Part shown: positions 8,456 through 16,517 of the stretch, in pieces | Position numbering within the stretch: position 1 is the stretch's first letter | Layout: every line of letters starts with the position of its first letter | Assembly: GCF_039566955.1 (NCBI RefSeq) | Contig: NZ_CP154796.1 | Coordinates: forward strand, 6,696,001 to 6,760,000 | Direction of reading: 5' to 3' | Length of the DNA: 64,000 nucleotides | Source of the DNA: Micromonospora sp. DSM 45708 | Lineage (GTDB): Bacteria > Actinomycetota > Actinomycetes > Mycobacteriales > Micromonosporaceae | The notes under the pieces: generated by a model | Seen by the model: the letters and a program-made list of their open reading frames with translations, nothing else | What the model was told of the DNA's origin: nothing | Database searches by the model: none | Program-made: the position numbers and the translations under genes

Positions 8456-9352
8456 TCACGCGTCGAGGAACGCGTCGACGGAACGGCGCAGCCCGGCCGC
8501 GTCCAGCCCGTGCCAGCGGTCGTGGTCCGCCGGTCCGCCGTAGCGGCGCAACTCCGCCCGGCCGACGCCGAGGGCGAGCAGCCGGTGCGGCCGGTCGGCC
8601 AGCGCCTCGGACACCACCCGGCTGGACGTGCCGGCCAGGTACGGCTCGACCAGGATCACCTCGCCGCCGCCGCCGCCGCCGGCCAGCGCCCGCAGCCCGG
8701 CCGTGTCGAACGGCCGGGGCCGGTGGGTGAACGCCACCGTGACCGGCCGGTCCGCCACCGCGTGCAGCGCCGCGTCCAGCACCGGCCCGACCGCCACCAG
8801 CAGCGGCGCGCCCGGCCCGGCGTCCCGGACCACCCGCAGGTCACCCGCCTCCGGGTACGCGGACGTGTTGCTCCGGGTGGACAGCCGCAGGTACGCCGGG
8901 TCCGTCCCGCAGACCGCGTCCCGCAGCAGCGGTCGCACCTCGTCCGGGTGACCCGGCACGTGCACGGTCCACCCGTCGAGCGTGTCGATCAGGCTCACGT
9001 CGGCCGGCGCGAGGTGGGTCCGCCCCGCCGCCGCCCGGTCGTACGAGGCGCCGATGCTGACCAGCACCGCGCCGGCCCCCTGGTGGTCGAGGTCCAGCTT
9101 GATCTGCTCGTACGCCCGCTCGACGAGGAACGGGGCGTAGCTGTGCACGATCGGCCGCTGCCCGGTCAACGCCAGCCCGCCGGCCACACCGATCATGAGC
9201 TGCTCCCGGATCCCGACGTTGACCACCCGGTCCGGGTGGCGGGCGGCGGCCGGGGCGAACGCGGCGGCGGAGATGTCCGCCAGCACGAGCACGCTCCTCG
9301 GGTCCGCCAGCACCTCCTCGGCGCTGGTCACGAACGCGTCCCGCATGGTCAT
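8456..9352 (-). CDS. Transketolase, C-terminal subunit (pyrimidine-binding and TK-C domains)
   Basis: 298 residues forming the second half of a split transketolase. The pyrimidine-binding domain has the catalytic Glu context VVNVGIREQLMIGVAGGLAL, followed by PIVHSYAPFLVERAYEQIK and a C-terminal domain (PLLVAVGPVLDAALHAV; GGEVILVEPYLAGTSSRVV). The ATG at 9352 lies two bases after the stop of the N-terminal subunit, indicating coupled translation and a heteromeric enzyme. Split two-gene transketolases are known in actinobacteria and archaea and may act in a specialised sugar or C7 route rather than the main pentose phosphate pathway; the substrate is not evident. Confidence 0.88.
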   Translation of the reverse strand: MTMRDAFVTSAEEVLADPRSVLVLADISAAAFAPAAARHPDRVVNVGIREQLMIGVAGGLALTGQRPIVHSYAPFLVERAYEQIKLDLDHQGAGAVLVSIGASYDRAAAGRTHLAPADVSLIDTLDGWTVHVPGHPDEVRPLLRDAVCGTDPAYLRLSTRSNTSAYPEAGDLRVVRDAGPGAPLLVAVGPVLDAALHAVADRPVTVAFTHRPRPFDTAGLRALAGGGGGGEVILVEPYLAGTSSRVVSEALADRPHRLLALGVGRAELRRYGGPADHDRWHGLDAAGLRRSVDAFLDA

Positions 9353-9354
9353 TG

Positions 9355-10038
9355 TCACTCCCCGTCGGTGACGGCCGCGACGACGACGTGCGGCCGGTGG
9401 TGGTCGTGCCCGGTCAGGGCGGTGTGCAGGGCGTCGTGGTCGTGGCCGTCCACGGTGGCGGCGGTCCACCCGTTGACGGTGAACCGGCTGGCGGCCCCAC
9501 CCGGCCAGCCGTGCGTGGCGGAGCGGTTGTCCACCACGATCGCGGTCAGGTTGGCCAGGCCGGTCGCGCCGGCGTACGCGATCGCCTCGTGGTTGGCGCC
9601 CTCGTCCAGTTCGGCGTCGCCGAGCAGCACGTACACCCGGGAGTCGGTGCGGCCCTGGGCCCGCAGGCCGAGCGCGGTGCCCACGCCCAGCCCGAGCCCA
9701 TGGCCGAGCGAGCCGGAACCGATCTCCACGCCCGGCACCAGCGTCCGGTCCGGGTGGTCGCCGAGCCGGCTGGCCGGCCCGCCCTGGTCGTCCAGCCATT
9801 CGGCCGGCACGAAGCCCCGCGCGGCGAGCAGCGCGTAGTAGCCGGCGACCGCGTGCCCCTTGGAGAGCAGGAACCGGTCCCGGTCGGGGTCGGCCACGGT
9901 CGCCGGGGTGATCCGGAGCACCCGGTCGTAGAGCACCTGGAGCACGTCCAGCGTCGAGTACACGTTCGCGCCGAAGTCGCGGCCGGCACGGACCCGCTCC
10001 AGCAGCGCGGCCAGCTCGGTGGCGGTGGTCGTCGTCAT
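9355..10038 (-). CDS. Transketolase, N-terminal subunit (thiamine-diphosphate-binding)
   Basis: 227 residues. The start MTTTTATE (10038) is preferred because GAGG lies 8-9 bases upstream; an earlier ATG at 10059 is possible. The thiamine-diphosphate/Mg motif is recognisable (LLGDAELDEGANHEAIAYA, then NLTAIVVDNRS), preceded by SKGHAVAGYYALLAARG and GSLGHGLGLGVGTALG. It pairs with the C-terminal subunit gene immediately downstream. It is transcribed divergently from soxR, with only 46 bases between the starts, so a redox-responsive link is plausible. Confidence 0.88.
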   Translation of the reverse strand: MTTTTATELAALLERVRAGRDFGANVYSTLDVLQVLYDRVLRITPATVADPDRDRFLLSKGHAVAGYYALLAARGFVPAEWLDDQGGPASRLGDHPDRTLVPGVEIGSGSLGHGLGLGVGTALGLRAQGRTDSRVYVLLGDAELDEGANHEAIAYAGATGLANLTAIVVDNRSATHGWPGGAASRFTVNGWTAATVDGHDHDALHTALTGHDHHRPHVVVAAVTDGE

Positions 10039-10084
10039 GCCGATAGCCTCGAACCTCAACCGAACTTCACTTCAAGGTCCTGTG

Positions 10085-10528
10085 ATGCACGAGGCAACGC
10101 TCACCATCGGCCAGCTCGCTGAGCGCAGCGGCGTGGCGCCCTCCGCGCTGCGCTACTACGAGCGGCTCGGCCTGATCCAGGCCGCCCGCACCGGCGGCAA
10201 CCAGCGCCGCTACGCCCGCACCGAGCTGCGTCGGGTGGCCTTCATCCGGATCTCCCAGCAGGTCGGCGTCTCGCTGGACGAGATCCGGGAGGCGTTGGAC
10301 TCGCTGCCCGCCGGCCGCACGCCCACCCCGGAGGACTGGGCGGCGCTCTCCCGGGCCTGGCGGGAGCGGCTGGACGAGCGGATCCGACTGCTCGGCAAGC
10401 TCCGCGACGACCTGGACGGCTGCATCGGCTGCGGCTGCCTGTCGTTGCAGCGCTGCACGCTCTACAACCCGGGCGACTCGCTCGCCGCCGAGGGCCCCGG
10501 CGCGCGCCTGATGCTTCCCCGGGACTGA
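10085..10528 (+). CDS. soxR: Redox-sensing MerR-family regulator SoxR
   Basis: 147 residues. The N-terminal MerR winged helix is standard (LTIGQLAERSGVAPSALRYYERLGLI), followed by the coiled-coil dimerisation helix. The [2Fe-2S] motif Cys113-x2-Cys116-x-Cys118-x5-Cys124 (CIGCGCLSLQRC) is the SoxR signature. In actinomycetes SoxR responds to redox-active small molecules and often controls neighbouring oxidoreductases. Here it is flanked by the divergent split transketolase and the convergent quinone oxidoreductase. The short intergenic region has CCTCAA and TTCAAGG half-sites that only loosely resemble a SoxR box. Confidence 0.93.
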   Translation: MHEATLTIGQLAERSGVAPSALRYYERLGLIQAARTGGNQRRYARTELRRVAFIRISQQVGVSLDEIREALDSLPAGRTPTPEDWAALSRAWRERLDERIRLLGKLRDDLDGCIGCGCLSLQRCTLYNPGDSLAAEGPGARLMLPRD

Positions 10529-10532
10529 GGCG

Positions 10533-11507
10533 TCACCGCACCAGCAGCACCTTGCCCAGGTGGTCGCTCGTCTCCACCAGCCGGTGCGCGTCGGCGGCGT
10601 CCGCCATGTCCACCCGGGCGTGCACCACCGGCCGGACCCGGCCGGCCGCCACCAGCGGCCACACCTGCGCGCGTACGCCCCGGACGATCGCCGCCTTCTC
10701 GGCGACCGGGCGGGAGCGCAGCGCGGTGGCGTGCACCGAGGCCCGCTTCGCCAGCAGCATCCCGAGGTCGAGTTCGCCCTTGCGCCCGCCCTGCATGCCG
10801 ATCACCACGAGCCGGCCACCGGTCGCCAGCGCCGCCACGTTCCGGGGCAGGTAGGACGCACCCATGATGTCCAGGATCACGTCCGCGCCGCGCCCATCGG
10901 TGACCCGGCGGACCTCCTCGACGAAGTCCTGCTCCCGGTAGTCGACGGTGTGCGCGGCGCCCAGCTCGCGCAGCCGCTCGTGCTTGGCCGCCCGTGCGGT
11001 CGCCACCACCGTCGCGCCCAGCGCCACCCCGAGCTGGATCGCGAACGTGCCGATGCCGCTGCCGCCGCCGTGCACCAGCAGCGTGTCCCCCTCGGCCAGC
11101 CCGGCCAGGTCCACCACGTTCGACCAGACCGTGCAGGCCACCTCCGGCAGCGCGGCGGCGTCGACCAGGTCCACCCCGTCCGGCACCGGCAGCACCTGCC
11201 CGGCCGGCACGGCGACCTGTTCGGCGTACCCGCCGCCGGTCAGCAACGCGCAGACCTCCTGGCCCACCGACCAGCCGGTCACGTCGGGACCGAGCGCGCG
11301 GACCGTCCCCGAGCACTCCAAGCCGGGGTACGCGGACGCGCCGGGCGGCGGCGGGTAGTGCCCCTGTCGTTGCAGCAGGTCGGCCCGGTTGACGGCGCTG
11401 GCCCGCACCTCGACCACCACCTCACCGGGGCCGGGCTCGGGGTCGGGGACCTCCGCCCAGACGAGTGCCTCGGGTCCGCCGGGTTCCGTGATCGTGACAG
11501 CGCGCAT
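10533..11507 (-). CDS. NAD(P)H:quinone oxidoreductase (zeta-crystallin/QOR family MDR)
   Basis: 324 residues, medium-chain dehydrogenase fold without the catalytic zinc ligands. N-terminal GroES-like domain (VRASAVNRADLLQRQGHYPPP, PGLECSGTVRALG), nucleotide-binding Rossmann domain with LLVHGGGSGIGTFAIQLG and a C-terminal HARVDMADAADAHRLVE block. This family reduces quinones or enones with NADPH. It ends 4 bases from the soxR stop, convergently. Actinomycete SoxR regulons commonly contain such reductases, so a functional link is reasonable but inferred. Confidence 0.9.
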   Translation of the reverse strand: MRAVTITEPGGPEALVWAEVPDPEPGPGEVVVEVRASAVNRADLLQRQGHYPPPPGASAYPGLECSGTVRALGPDVTGWSVGQEVCALLTGGGYAEQVAVPAGQVLPVPDGVDLVDAAALPEVACTVWSNVVDLAGLAEGDTLLVHGGGSGIGTFAIQLGVALGATVVATARAAKHERLRELGAAHTVDYREQDFVEEVRRVTDGRGADVILDIMGASYLPRNVAALATGGRLVVIGMQGGRKGELDLGMLLAKRASVHATALRSRPVAEKAAIVRGVRAQVWPLVAAGRVRPVVHARVDMADAADAHRLVETSDHLGKVLLVR

Positions 11508-11578
11508 GGCTCAGTCTTACCCGATCCGCCGTTCGTGGCAGACTAGGCGCGGTCGCGTACCCCTCGGGGAGCGCGCCG

Positions 11579-11665
11579 GGAGGGTTCGCCTAGTGGCCGA
11601 TGGCGCTGGTCTTGAAAACCGGTAAGGCAGCGATGTCTTCGTGGGTTCGAATCCCACACCCTCCG
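11579..11665 (+). tRNA. tRNA-Ser (UGA)
   Basis: 87 nt with acceptor stem GGAGGGT/ACCCTCC, anticodon loop CTTGAAA (anticodon TGA), a long variable arm and the T-arm GTGGGTTCGAATCCCAC. Its 3' 59 bases are the left attachment core of the integrated element that follows. The gene stays intact because the repeat restores its 3' end. CCA is not encoded. Confidence 0.97.
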
Positions 11666-11666
11666 C
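11607..11666 (+). repeat. attL core: 3' part of tRNA-Ser(UGA)
   Basis: A 60-bp sequence, identical to 28015-28074, running from the anticodon arm to one base past the tRNA. It marks the left junction of the integrative element. The integrase gene starts its 3' end about 80 bases away, the usual arrangement. Confidence 0.95.
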
Positions 11667-11682
11667 TTCCCGAGCAGCAGAA

Positions 11683-11720
11683 ACGCTCCCTGACCAGCGC
11701 ATACGCCAGTCAGGGAGCGT
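11683..11720. terminator. Hairpin between tRNA-Ser and integrase
   Basis: A 12-bp perfect stem (ACGCTCCCTGAC / GTCAGGGAGCGT) with a 14-base loop, just beyond the attL core and between the converging tRNA and integrase transcripts. It probably terminates both. Confidence 0.7.
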
Positions 11721-11745
11721 TCCGTCATTCGCGAATCAGTCTCAC

Positions 11746-13179
11746 TTAGTCCCGCTGAGGGCCGTCGGGTCTCACTGGTCGTGTCGTATCCGTGTCGGCG
11801 CTACCGGCTTCCCCGGTGGTGCCCAACGCGCCCTCGATGCGCTTCCGGGCCGCCTCGTCCTGGCCGTCGATGCACGAGGCGTAGACCTTCAACAGCACGT
11901 GCACGCTGTGCCCGGCCCACTGCGCGACCTGGGTCGCCGGTACGCCAGCGTTGAGCCAGAGCGACACGGCGGCGTGCCGCAGGTCGTACGGCCGGTGCGC
12001 CAGCGGTGACCGATACTGCGCGGGCGTCAACGCTGTCTCCCGGGCCTGCCGCCAGGCGCGCAGGTAGGTGCTCTTTGACACCGGGGCCACCCTTGCGCCA
12101 GCGGCGTTGAACATCCGGCCGTTGGCGCTCCGGCAGTGCACCCGTAGGTGGTGCCGCAGGATGCGAACCAGCTCGGGACAGGCCGGTACGTCACGGGTCG
12201 CCTTCTTCGCTCGGTGCTTGAGTTCCCGGTCTTCGAGCGACGTGCCGCCGTCGCTCCAATCCTCGCCAACCTGCTGCGTCGACCCGCTGAGGTGCAACCA
12301 CCCCCACCCGTCGTCGGGCAATTCGCATTCGTCGGCGCGTAGGTGGATCACCTCCGACGGCCGCAGCGAGGCGAAGTACATGCAGGCGAAGAAGCCTTCC
12401 AAGTGCGGGTCCCGCTGCCGAACCGCAGCGAGCAGCGACCGGGCTTGCTCGGGATTCACCACCACCTTCCGGTCAATCTGATCGGTGTTCTTCGGCGCTC
12501 GCCACTGAGTGAAGTCCATCGGGTGGGCGTCGAGATGCCGCAGTTCGACGGCGTATTTCAACGCGCTGTAGAAGACTGCGCGCTTTCTCGCCACCGTGTT
12601 AGCGGCGGCCGGGCCGCCATCAATCCGGACGGTCAGCAGGTCGAGTGTTTTCCGGATGGTCGCTGGATTCGCTACGTCCGTCAGCGGCAGCGTGTTCGCC
12701 TTGAGCCATCGGACAATCGACGCGAGGTTGTCCGGCGGCGTGCCCTTATTCCGGTCTCGCTGCTGCTTGTTGAAGGCCCAGGTGTAGAGAGCATGGCGAA
12801 GTTCCGCTTCGTCGGGTGCTCCACGGGACGTGGCGAGTAGCGCGGGCGTGACGGTGGTGAGCGCGTCGGCAATGCTCTTGCGCTGAGTCGCGGCGGCACG
12901 CGGCCATTTCATGTCCACGAACGCAACCGCCAGGTCGTACCAACTCCGGCTGTTCAGTTCCCGGGCCATCGGTTCAGGTAGCCCGGTCTTCTCATCGAAC
13001 GCCGTTCCTTCGCGCTGTGCGACGACCAGCTTCGACCGGAAGCTCTCAGCGAGTGCCCGGGTTACGAACGTCTTCCGGAAGGGCTTGTCAGCTACCTTCC
13101 ACCGGACGGTGTAGGACTTCTTTTTGCCGACAAGTTCGTTCGTCAGGATCGCGTGAATCCGTACGCTGTAACTGCTCAA
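11746..13179 (-). CDS. int: Tyrosine site-specific integrase of the tRNA-Ser element
   Basis: 477 residues. The TTG start at 13179 overlaps the Xis stop codon and has GAGGAGG 7 bases upstream. After an N-terminal arm-binding region and a SAM-like core-binding domain, the catalytic domain shows Arg in ASLRPSEVIHLRADE, RPYDLRHAAVSLWLNAGV (Tyr replaces the usual first His, as in many actinomycete AICE integrases), WAGHSVHVLLKVYASC with the His and the nucleophile Tyr. It would catalyse att recombination at tRNA-Ser. It is adjacent to attL and coupled to Xis, as expected. Confidence 0.95.
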   Translation of the reverse strand: MSSYSVRIHAILTNELVGKKKSYTVRWKVADKPFRKTFVTRALAESFRSKLVVAQREGTAFDEKTGLPEPMARELNSRSWYDLAVAFVDMKWPRAAATQRKSIADALTTVTPALLATSRGAPDEAELRHALYTWAFNKQQRDRNKGTPPDNLASIVRWLKANTLPLTDVANPATIRKTLDLLTVRIDGGPAAANTVARKRAVFYSALKYAVELRHLDAHPMDFTQWRAPKNTDQIDRKVVVNPEQARSLLAAVRQRDPHLEGFFACMYFASLRPSEVIHLRADECELPDDGWGWLHLSGSTQQVGEDWSDGGTSLEDRELKHRAKKATRDVPACPELVRILRHHLRVHCRSANGRMFNAAGARVAPVSKSTYLRAWRQARETALTPAQYRSPLAHRPYDLRHAAVSLWLNAGVPATQVAQWAGHSVHVLLKVYASCIDGQDEAARKRIEGALGTTGEAGSADTDTTRPVRPDGPQRD

Positions 13180-13385
13180 GCGGCCTCCTCGTGATCGTTG
13201 AGCCAGGCGTCGAGGTCGCGGCGGCGGACGTACAGGCTGCCGTTCGGGTACTTGATGGTGCGGGGTGCGCGGCCGGTGGCCTTCCAGCGGAAGAAGGTCG
13301 ACCGGGGTACGCGGAGTTCGTCCAGGGCTTCGGCGAGGGTGAGCAGGTTGCCGGTCGGGGTAGCGCGCTTCGGCCTTGTGGTCAC
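13176..13385 (-). CDS. xis: Excisionase (Xis), MerR/AlpA-like winged helix
   Basis: 69 residues. A DNA-binding fold is visible (LLTLAEALDELRVPRSTFFRWKATGRAP followed by SLYVRRRDLDAWLND; the second block forms the wing and recognition region). Small helix-turn-helix proteins of this form direct excision in AICEs and phages. The stop overlaps the TTG start of the integrase, and its ATG overlaps the stop of the upstream 55-residue gene, so the three are translationally coupled. Confidence 0.93.
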   Translation of the reverse strand: MTTRPKRATPTGNLLTLAEALDELRVPRSTFFRWKATGRAPRTIKYPNGSLYVRRRDLDAWLNDHEEAA

Positions 13386-13549
13386 GGGCGACTGTCCTTC
13401 CTCGGGGTGGCGTCGAGGTAGATCCGGTGCCGGGTCGACGGGGGCCGGTCGGGGTGGGGCCGGCTGACGGTATGGATCGTGAGCACTTGGGCGAGTGTGG
13501 TGAGGGTCGCGGCTGTCTCAGCGGGTGTGCCGTGCAGCCTGATCTGCAT
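13382..13549 (-). CDS. Small conserved AICE protein, 55 residues
   Basis: Starts at ATG 13549 with AAAGG 8 bases upstream and ends in an ATGA overlap with xis. The sequence (MQIRLHGTPAETAATLTTL followed by a HTVSRPHPDRPPSTRHRIYLD stretch) suggests a small alpha/beta domain. Proteins with this beginning are often found upstream of xis in actinomycete elements, but I know of no assigned function. The larger frame that contains it extends through the iterons and is not supported. Confidence 0.6.
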   Translation of the reverse strand: MQIRLHGTPAETAATLTTLAQVLTIHTVSRPHPDRPPSTRHRIYLDATPRKDSRP

Positions 13550-13770
13550 GCAGAGCGCCTTTCTGTCGATGGCCGGGCAGGGGAGGACGAACGGGGAGGT
13601 ATCGCCGTAGAGGAGCGCAGAGCGACCCGCTGAGAGCGCCGTAGGGCCACGTTTCGAGCTGTCCGGGTGCGGTGGAGTGGCCGGGTGCGGCTGAGGGCTT
13701 CTCAGCGGGCCGTTTGACGGGAGGCTGACTCCGGGCGGGGTCGGTGGTGGGTGTCCCGGTGGCCGGGGGG

Positions 13771-13945
13771 TATCCGTACCAGCCGTACCAAGCTCGTTTT
13801 GCCTGCTCAGGGGCGGTACGGATTGGATTGCGGTACGGATTAACGCGTACCGGGGGTGGCTCGCGGTACGGATCGATCCGTACCAGCGGGGTAATCCGTA
13901 CCGGGGATGACCTGCGGATACGACGTTGGTACGGATGGTACGGAT
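13771..13945. repeat. Iteron array, core GGTACGGAT in both orientations (candidate replication origin)
   Basis: Exact 9-mers GGTACGGAT occur at 13815, 13832, 13865, 13928 and 13937; exact inverse copies ATCCGTACC at 13772, 13876 and 13894; degenerate copies at 13783 and 13845. The pair at 13865-13884 forms a palindrome and the last two are in tandem. Position next to the Prim-Pol replication genes suggests the element's oriV, with the replication protein or a partner binding the iterons. The right two thirds overlap the 3' end of the DUF3631 gene. Confidence 0.8.
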
Positions 13946-15060
13946 ATCTCGGCCGAGGGGGTTTCGGGTGCGGGGCAGTACCGCTGCCACGCGTCGGTGA
14001 AGGCGGTACGCGGGTAGCCCTTGGCTTGCCCCACGGGGAAGCGGATCGTCTCGGACTTGATGCCGAACTCTCCGAGCAGGTCACCGAGCTTCTTCCCGGT
14101 GAGCCCGTTCGGGCCGCTGTCGGCCCACGGTGCTTCGGGGTCGCCGTTGAGGGCGGCGAGCAGGTCAGCGGTGGGTGCGGCGGCGGGGTCCCCGAGGGTG
14201 ACGAACGCGGTGCGGATGTCGGCCAGCAGTCGCACGCGGTGGGAGACGTTGCCGGCTTCGTCGGCTTCGGCGGTCAGCGTGGTCACGGCGTGCCGGGCGC
14301 GGGTCGGCCAGGTGCCTCCGGCTAGATCAGCGACGGCAACGAGGGGTTCCCAGGTGTCGGCGGCTCGGTCCTCTACTGGCATCGGCGGTTCCGCGGCTTC
14401 GAGCGCGGTCAGGTTGGCGCGTAGCCATCCGGCCAACTGCTGTGCCACTTTGCGCAGGCCGGGACCGTCGCGGCGGTGTCGGTACGGGGCAACCTTCTCG
14501 CCGGGTGCCCGTCGGCGCATCCGGATCACGACGGCGCGGTCTTCGATGGTGTCGGGCATCGCGCCGATGCCGGCTAGTGCGGCCATGGCGAACGTGGGGA
14601 TCTTCTCCAACTGCTGGCTACTGGCGTCCCAGCGGATCGCGGGTCGGTTGCGTTGGTGACCGGCGTTGAGCAGGCCGCGTAGGTCTTCGTTGGCGTCGGC
14701 GTTCTTTCCGCCGAACAGGGTGTCTGCCTCATCGACCAGCAGCGTCGGTGGTTGCCCGGTCCCGATCGCCCGGTACACAGCGGCGGGACTGGCGTTGACT
14801 GTGATCAGAGGGTCGTGGCAGGTGCCCTCCACGATGTCGAGTAGCCGGGACTTCCCGCATCGCTTCTCGGGTGCCCGGATCACCAGTCGGGGCGCGTGTG
14901 CCCACGCAGCTTGGGCGTGGGTGGCGGCGATCCACAGCACCACGGCGTCCACGGCTTCGGGTGAGGGCAGGATGACGTAGTTGGTGAGGCAGGCGTGCAG
15001 GGCGTCGAGGATGGTCGCCCCGTTGTCGGGCTGGTCGGTGGTGCTGGTGGGTGGGTTCAT
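13840..15060 (-). CDS. DUF3631 P-loop ATPase, putative replication helicase
   Basis: 406 residues. Walker A is PEKRCGKSRLLDI (around residues 64-76) and Walker B LLVDEADTLFGG; the remainder (GHQRNRPAIRWD, IGAMPDTIEDRAVVIRMRRR) matches the DUF3631 ATPase family found beside Prim-Pol proteins in AICEs. It probably unwinds the origin for replication of the excised circle. Its ATG overlaps the stop of the Prim-Pol gene. The last 40 residues are low-complexity and encoded by the iterons, so the true functional end is likely before residue 365. Confidence 0.85.
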   Translation of the reverse strand: MNPPTSTTDQPDNGATILDALHACLTNYVILPSPEAVDAVVLWIAATHAQAAWAHAPRLVIRAPEKRCGKSRLLDIVEGTCHDPLITVNASPAAVYRAIGTGQPPTLLVDEADTLFGGKNADANEDLRGLLNAGHQRNRPAIRWDASSQQLEKIPTFAMAALAGIGAMPDTIEDRAVVIRMRRRAPGEKVAPYRHRRDGPGLRKVAQQLAGWLRANLTALEAAEPPMPVEDRAADTWEPLVAVADLAGGTWPTRARHAVTTLTAEADEAGNVSHRVRLLADIRTAFVTLGDPAAAPTADLLAALNGDPEAPWADSGPNGLTGKKLGDLLGEFGIKSETIRFPVGQAKGYPRTAFTDAWQRYCPAPETPSAEISVPSVPTSYPQVIPGTDYPAGTDRSVPRATPGTR

Positions 15061-15944
15061 GCGGCGAGTCCTTCGGCGCGGAAGCCGTCACGGATGGCGG
15101 CGCGGATGTCCCGGTCGGTTTGCTCTGCTTGGCGGCCGGCGGTGGTGAGGGCGGCTTCGGCGTCGTCGCGGCTGATCGCGTCTGCGAGGACCATGCGGGC
15201 TACGCCGCGGGCTGCGCCGTAGAGGGTGGGGCGGCGGGTGCCTTTGGGGGCGTTGGCGACCGCTTGTAGGTGTGCGGCGAGGAGCCGGTCGGGGAAGGAG
15301 ATGCCTCCCGCCGGGCGGGTGCTGGTCGGGGTGTGTGCCGGGACCGGGGTCGGTGCCGGCGCGGCCGGTCGGCAGGCCGTTACCAGCGCGGGGGGCATCT
15401 CCTTCATCTCCCGGTCCGGTGCCCACCGGTAGGGGCGGCCCGTGCGCGGGTGGATGCTCGGTGGCAGCACCACGTATCCGCCATCGGCCTTGACGTCGAC
15501 GCCGGGGCCGAGCCCTTGACCGGATTTGCCTTGGCTGCACGTCACGGGTTGTCCGGGGTGCTGGTAGTAGAGGTGCAGGCCACCGGACCCGGTCACCACG
15601 TACGCGGTTGGCGGCAACAGCCCGCGCTCGATGAGCGTGTTCAGGGTGTCGCGGCCACCGTGGGCGGGGTCGACATCGACCACGACGGTCCCTGACGGGG
15701 CACCGGTGCGTAGGGCGAGTTGCCCCGTCGGGACGGCGTCGATGATCGCGGTGATCCGGTCGGGGTGGGTGGTGGCGGCGTAGAAGCCGTGGCAGGTCAG
15801 GCACGGGCAGGCTTCCCGGTCATGGTCCGGGCCGGGGTCGGTGCAGGTGGGGCAGTTGGCGATGGGTCGTTTCGACCGGGCGAGCATGAACACCGGCCAG
15901 CCGTGGGCGGCGTAGTCGAGGGCGGCGGCGAGCAGGTCGGGCAT
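15057..15944 (-). CDS. Bifunctional DNA primase/polymerase (Prim-Pol) replication protein
   Basis: About 295 residues from MPDLLAAALDYA, chosen because GGAGA lies 8 bases upstream. Typical blocks: AAHGWPVFMLARSKRPI, a Cys-rich insert (CPTCTDPG, CPCLTC), the catalytic TVVVDVDPAHGG acidic motif, GSGGLHLYYQHPG and the GVDVKADGGYVVLPPSIHP block with the catalytic His/Asp. Prim-Pol proteins define one of the three replication types of AICEs. It is coupled to the DUF3631 ATPase gene downstream and together with it would replicate the excised element from the nearby iterons. Confidence 0.93.
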   Translation of the reverse strand: MPDLLAAALDYAAHGWPVFMLARSKRPIANCPTCTDPGPDHDREACPCLTCHGFYAATTHPDRITAIIDAVPTGQLALRTGAPSGTVVVDVDPAHGGRDTLNTLIERGLLPPTAYVVTGSGGLHLYYQHPGQPVTCSQGKSGQGLGPGVDVKADGGYVVLPPSIHPRTGRPYRWAPDREMKEMPPALVTACRPAAPAPTPVPAHTPTSTRPAGGISFPDRLLAAHLQAVANAPKGTRRPTLYGAARGVARMVLADAISRDDAEAALTTAGRQAEQTDRDIRAAIRDGFRAEGLAA

Positions 15945-15994
15945 GTGGTGTCTCCTTCCTGGCGCGGGCGGATTGGTGGCTAGCGCTGGATGGA

Positions 15995-16031
15995 CGCTGG
16001 CCACCGGGTGGTGAGCGCGCGAAGCGCGCCG
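15995..16031. repeat. Intercistronic hairpin repeat, copy 1
   Basis: A 37-bp unit (CGCTGGCC...GCGCGAAGCGCGCC) matching 17086-17122 at 33 of 37 positions. It contains the dyad GGCGCGCTTCGCGC. It lies between the DUF6197-like and Prim-Pol genes and may act as an attenuator or RNA-processing site. Confidence 0.65.
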
Positions 16032-16046
16032 ATCAGGCAGTTGGGG

Positions 16047-16517
16047 TTAGGCGATGCGGCGCGGCTCGATGCCGCGGCGGCGGGTGTCCAGCGGGATGAC
16101 CGGGGCCAGCCGTGCCGCCGGAGCCGCAGGGGCGGTGTCGGCGGCGGCCAGGAGCACGGTGATGACCTGTTGTCGGGTGCGGTTCGGTGCGCGTTCCCAG
16201 GGCAGGATGGCCGCGTGTAGGTCGACAACGGTGCGGGTGCGCAGGTGGCGGGTGAGGTGGTCGACGGCGGCGGCGTACGTCTCGGCGGTGGTGGGGTCGG
16301 TGATGGCGTACCAGCGTGGTCGGCCGAGCAGGGCGGCGCGGATCGCGCCGTAGATGCTGGCGGGGTACATGCCGGAGCGGACCACTCGGCAACCGCCGTG
16401 GGTGCATCCGTCGTGTGGGTCGTAGAGGCCGGGGCCGGGGTGCCAGCCGTGCCGGCGTAGGTAGCTGGCGGCGGCGCGGAGGGTATCGGTTGGGGACTGG
16501 GGCAGGCTGCTGGTCAT
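16047..16517 (-). CDS. DUF6197-like protein
   Basis: About 156 residues from MTSSLPQSP. Motifs: TLRAAASYLRRHGWHPG, a Cys/His cluster (DPHDGCTHGGCRVV) and a region rich in aromatic and acidic residues (YAITDPTTAETYAAAV, VVDLHAAILPWERAPNRT). Proteins like this are annotated DUF6197 in actinomycete phages and integrative elements, with no known role. The stop of the upstream MazG-like gene overlaps its start. The short hydrophilic tail after residue 130 is poorly conserved in form. Confidence 0.65.
   Translation of the reverse strand: MTSSLPQSPTDTLRAAASYLRRHGWHPGPGLYDPHDGCTHGGCRVVRSGMYPASIYGAIRAALLGRPRWYAITDPTTAETYAAAVDHLTRHLRTRTVVDLHAAILPWERAPNRTRQQVITVLLAAADTAPAAPAARLAPVIPLDTRRRGIEPRRIA

Noticed and set aside
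10039..10084. Canonical SoxR box
   Set aside because: CCTCAA and TTCAAGG half-sites are present but spacing and symmetry do not fit the 18-bp SoxR dyad; left as a weak possibility only.
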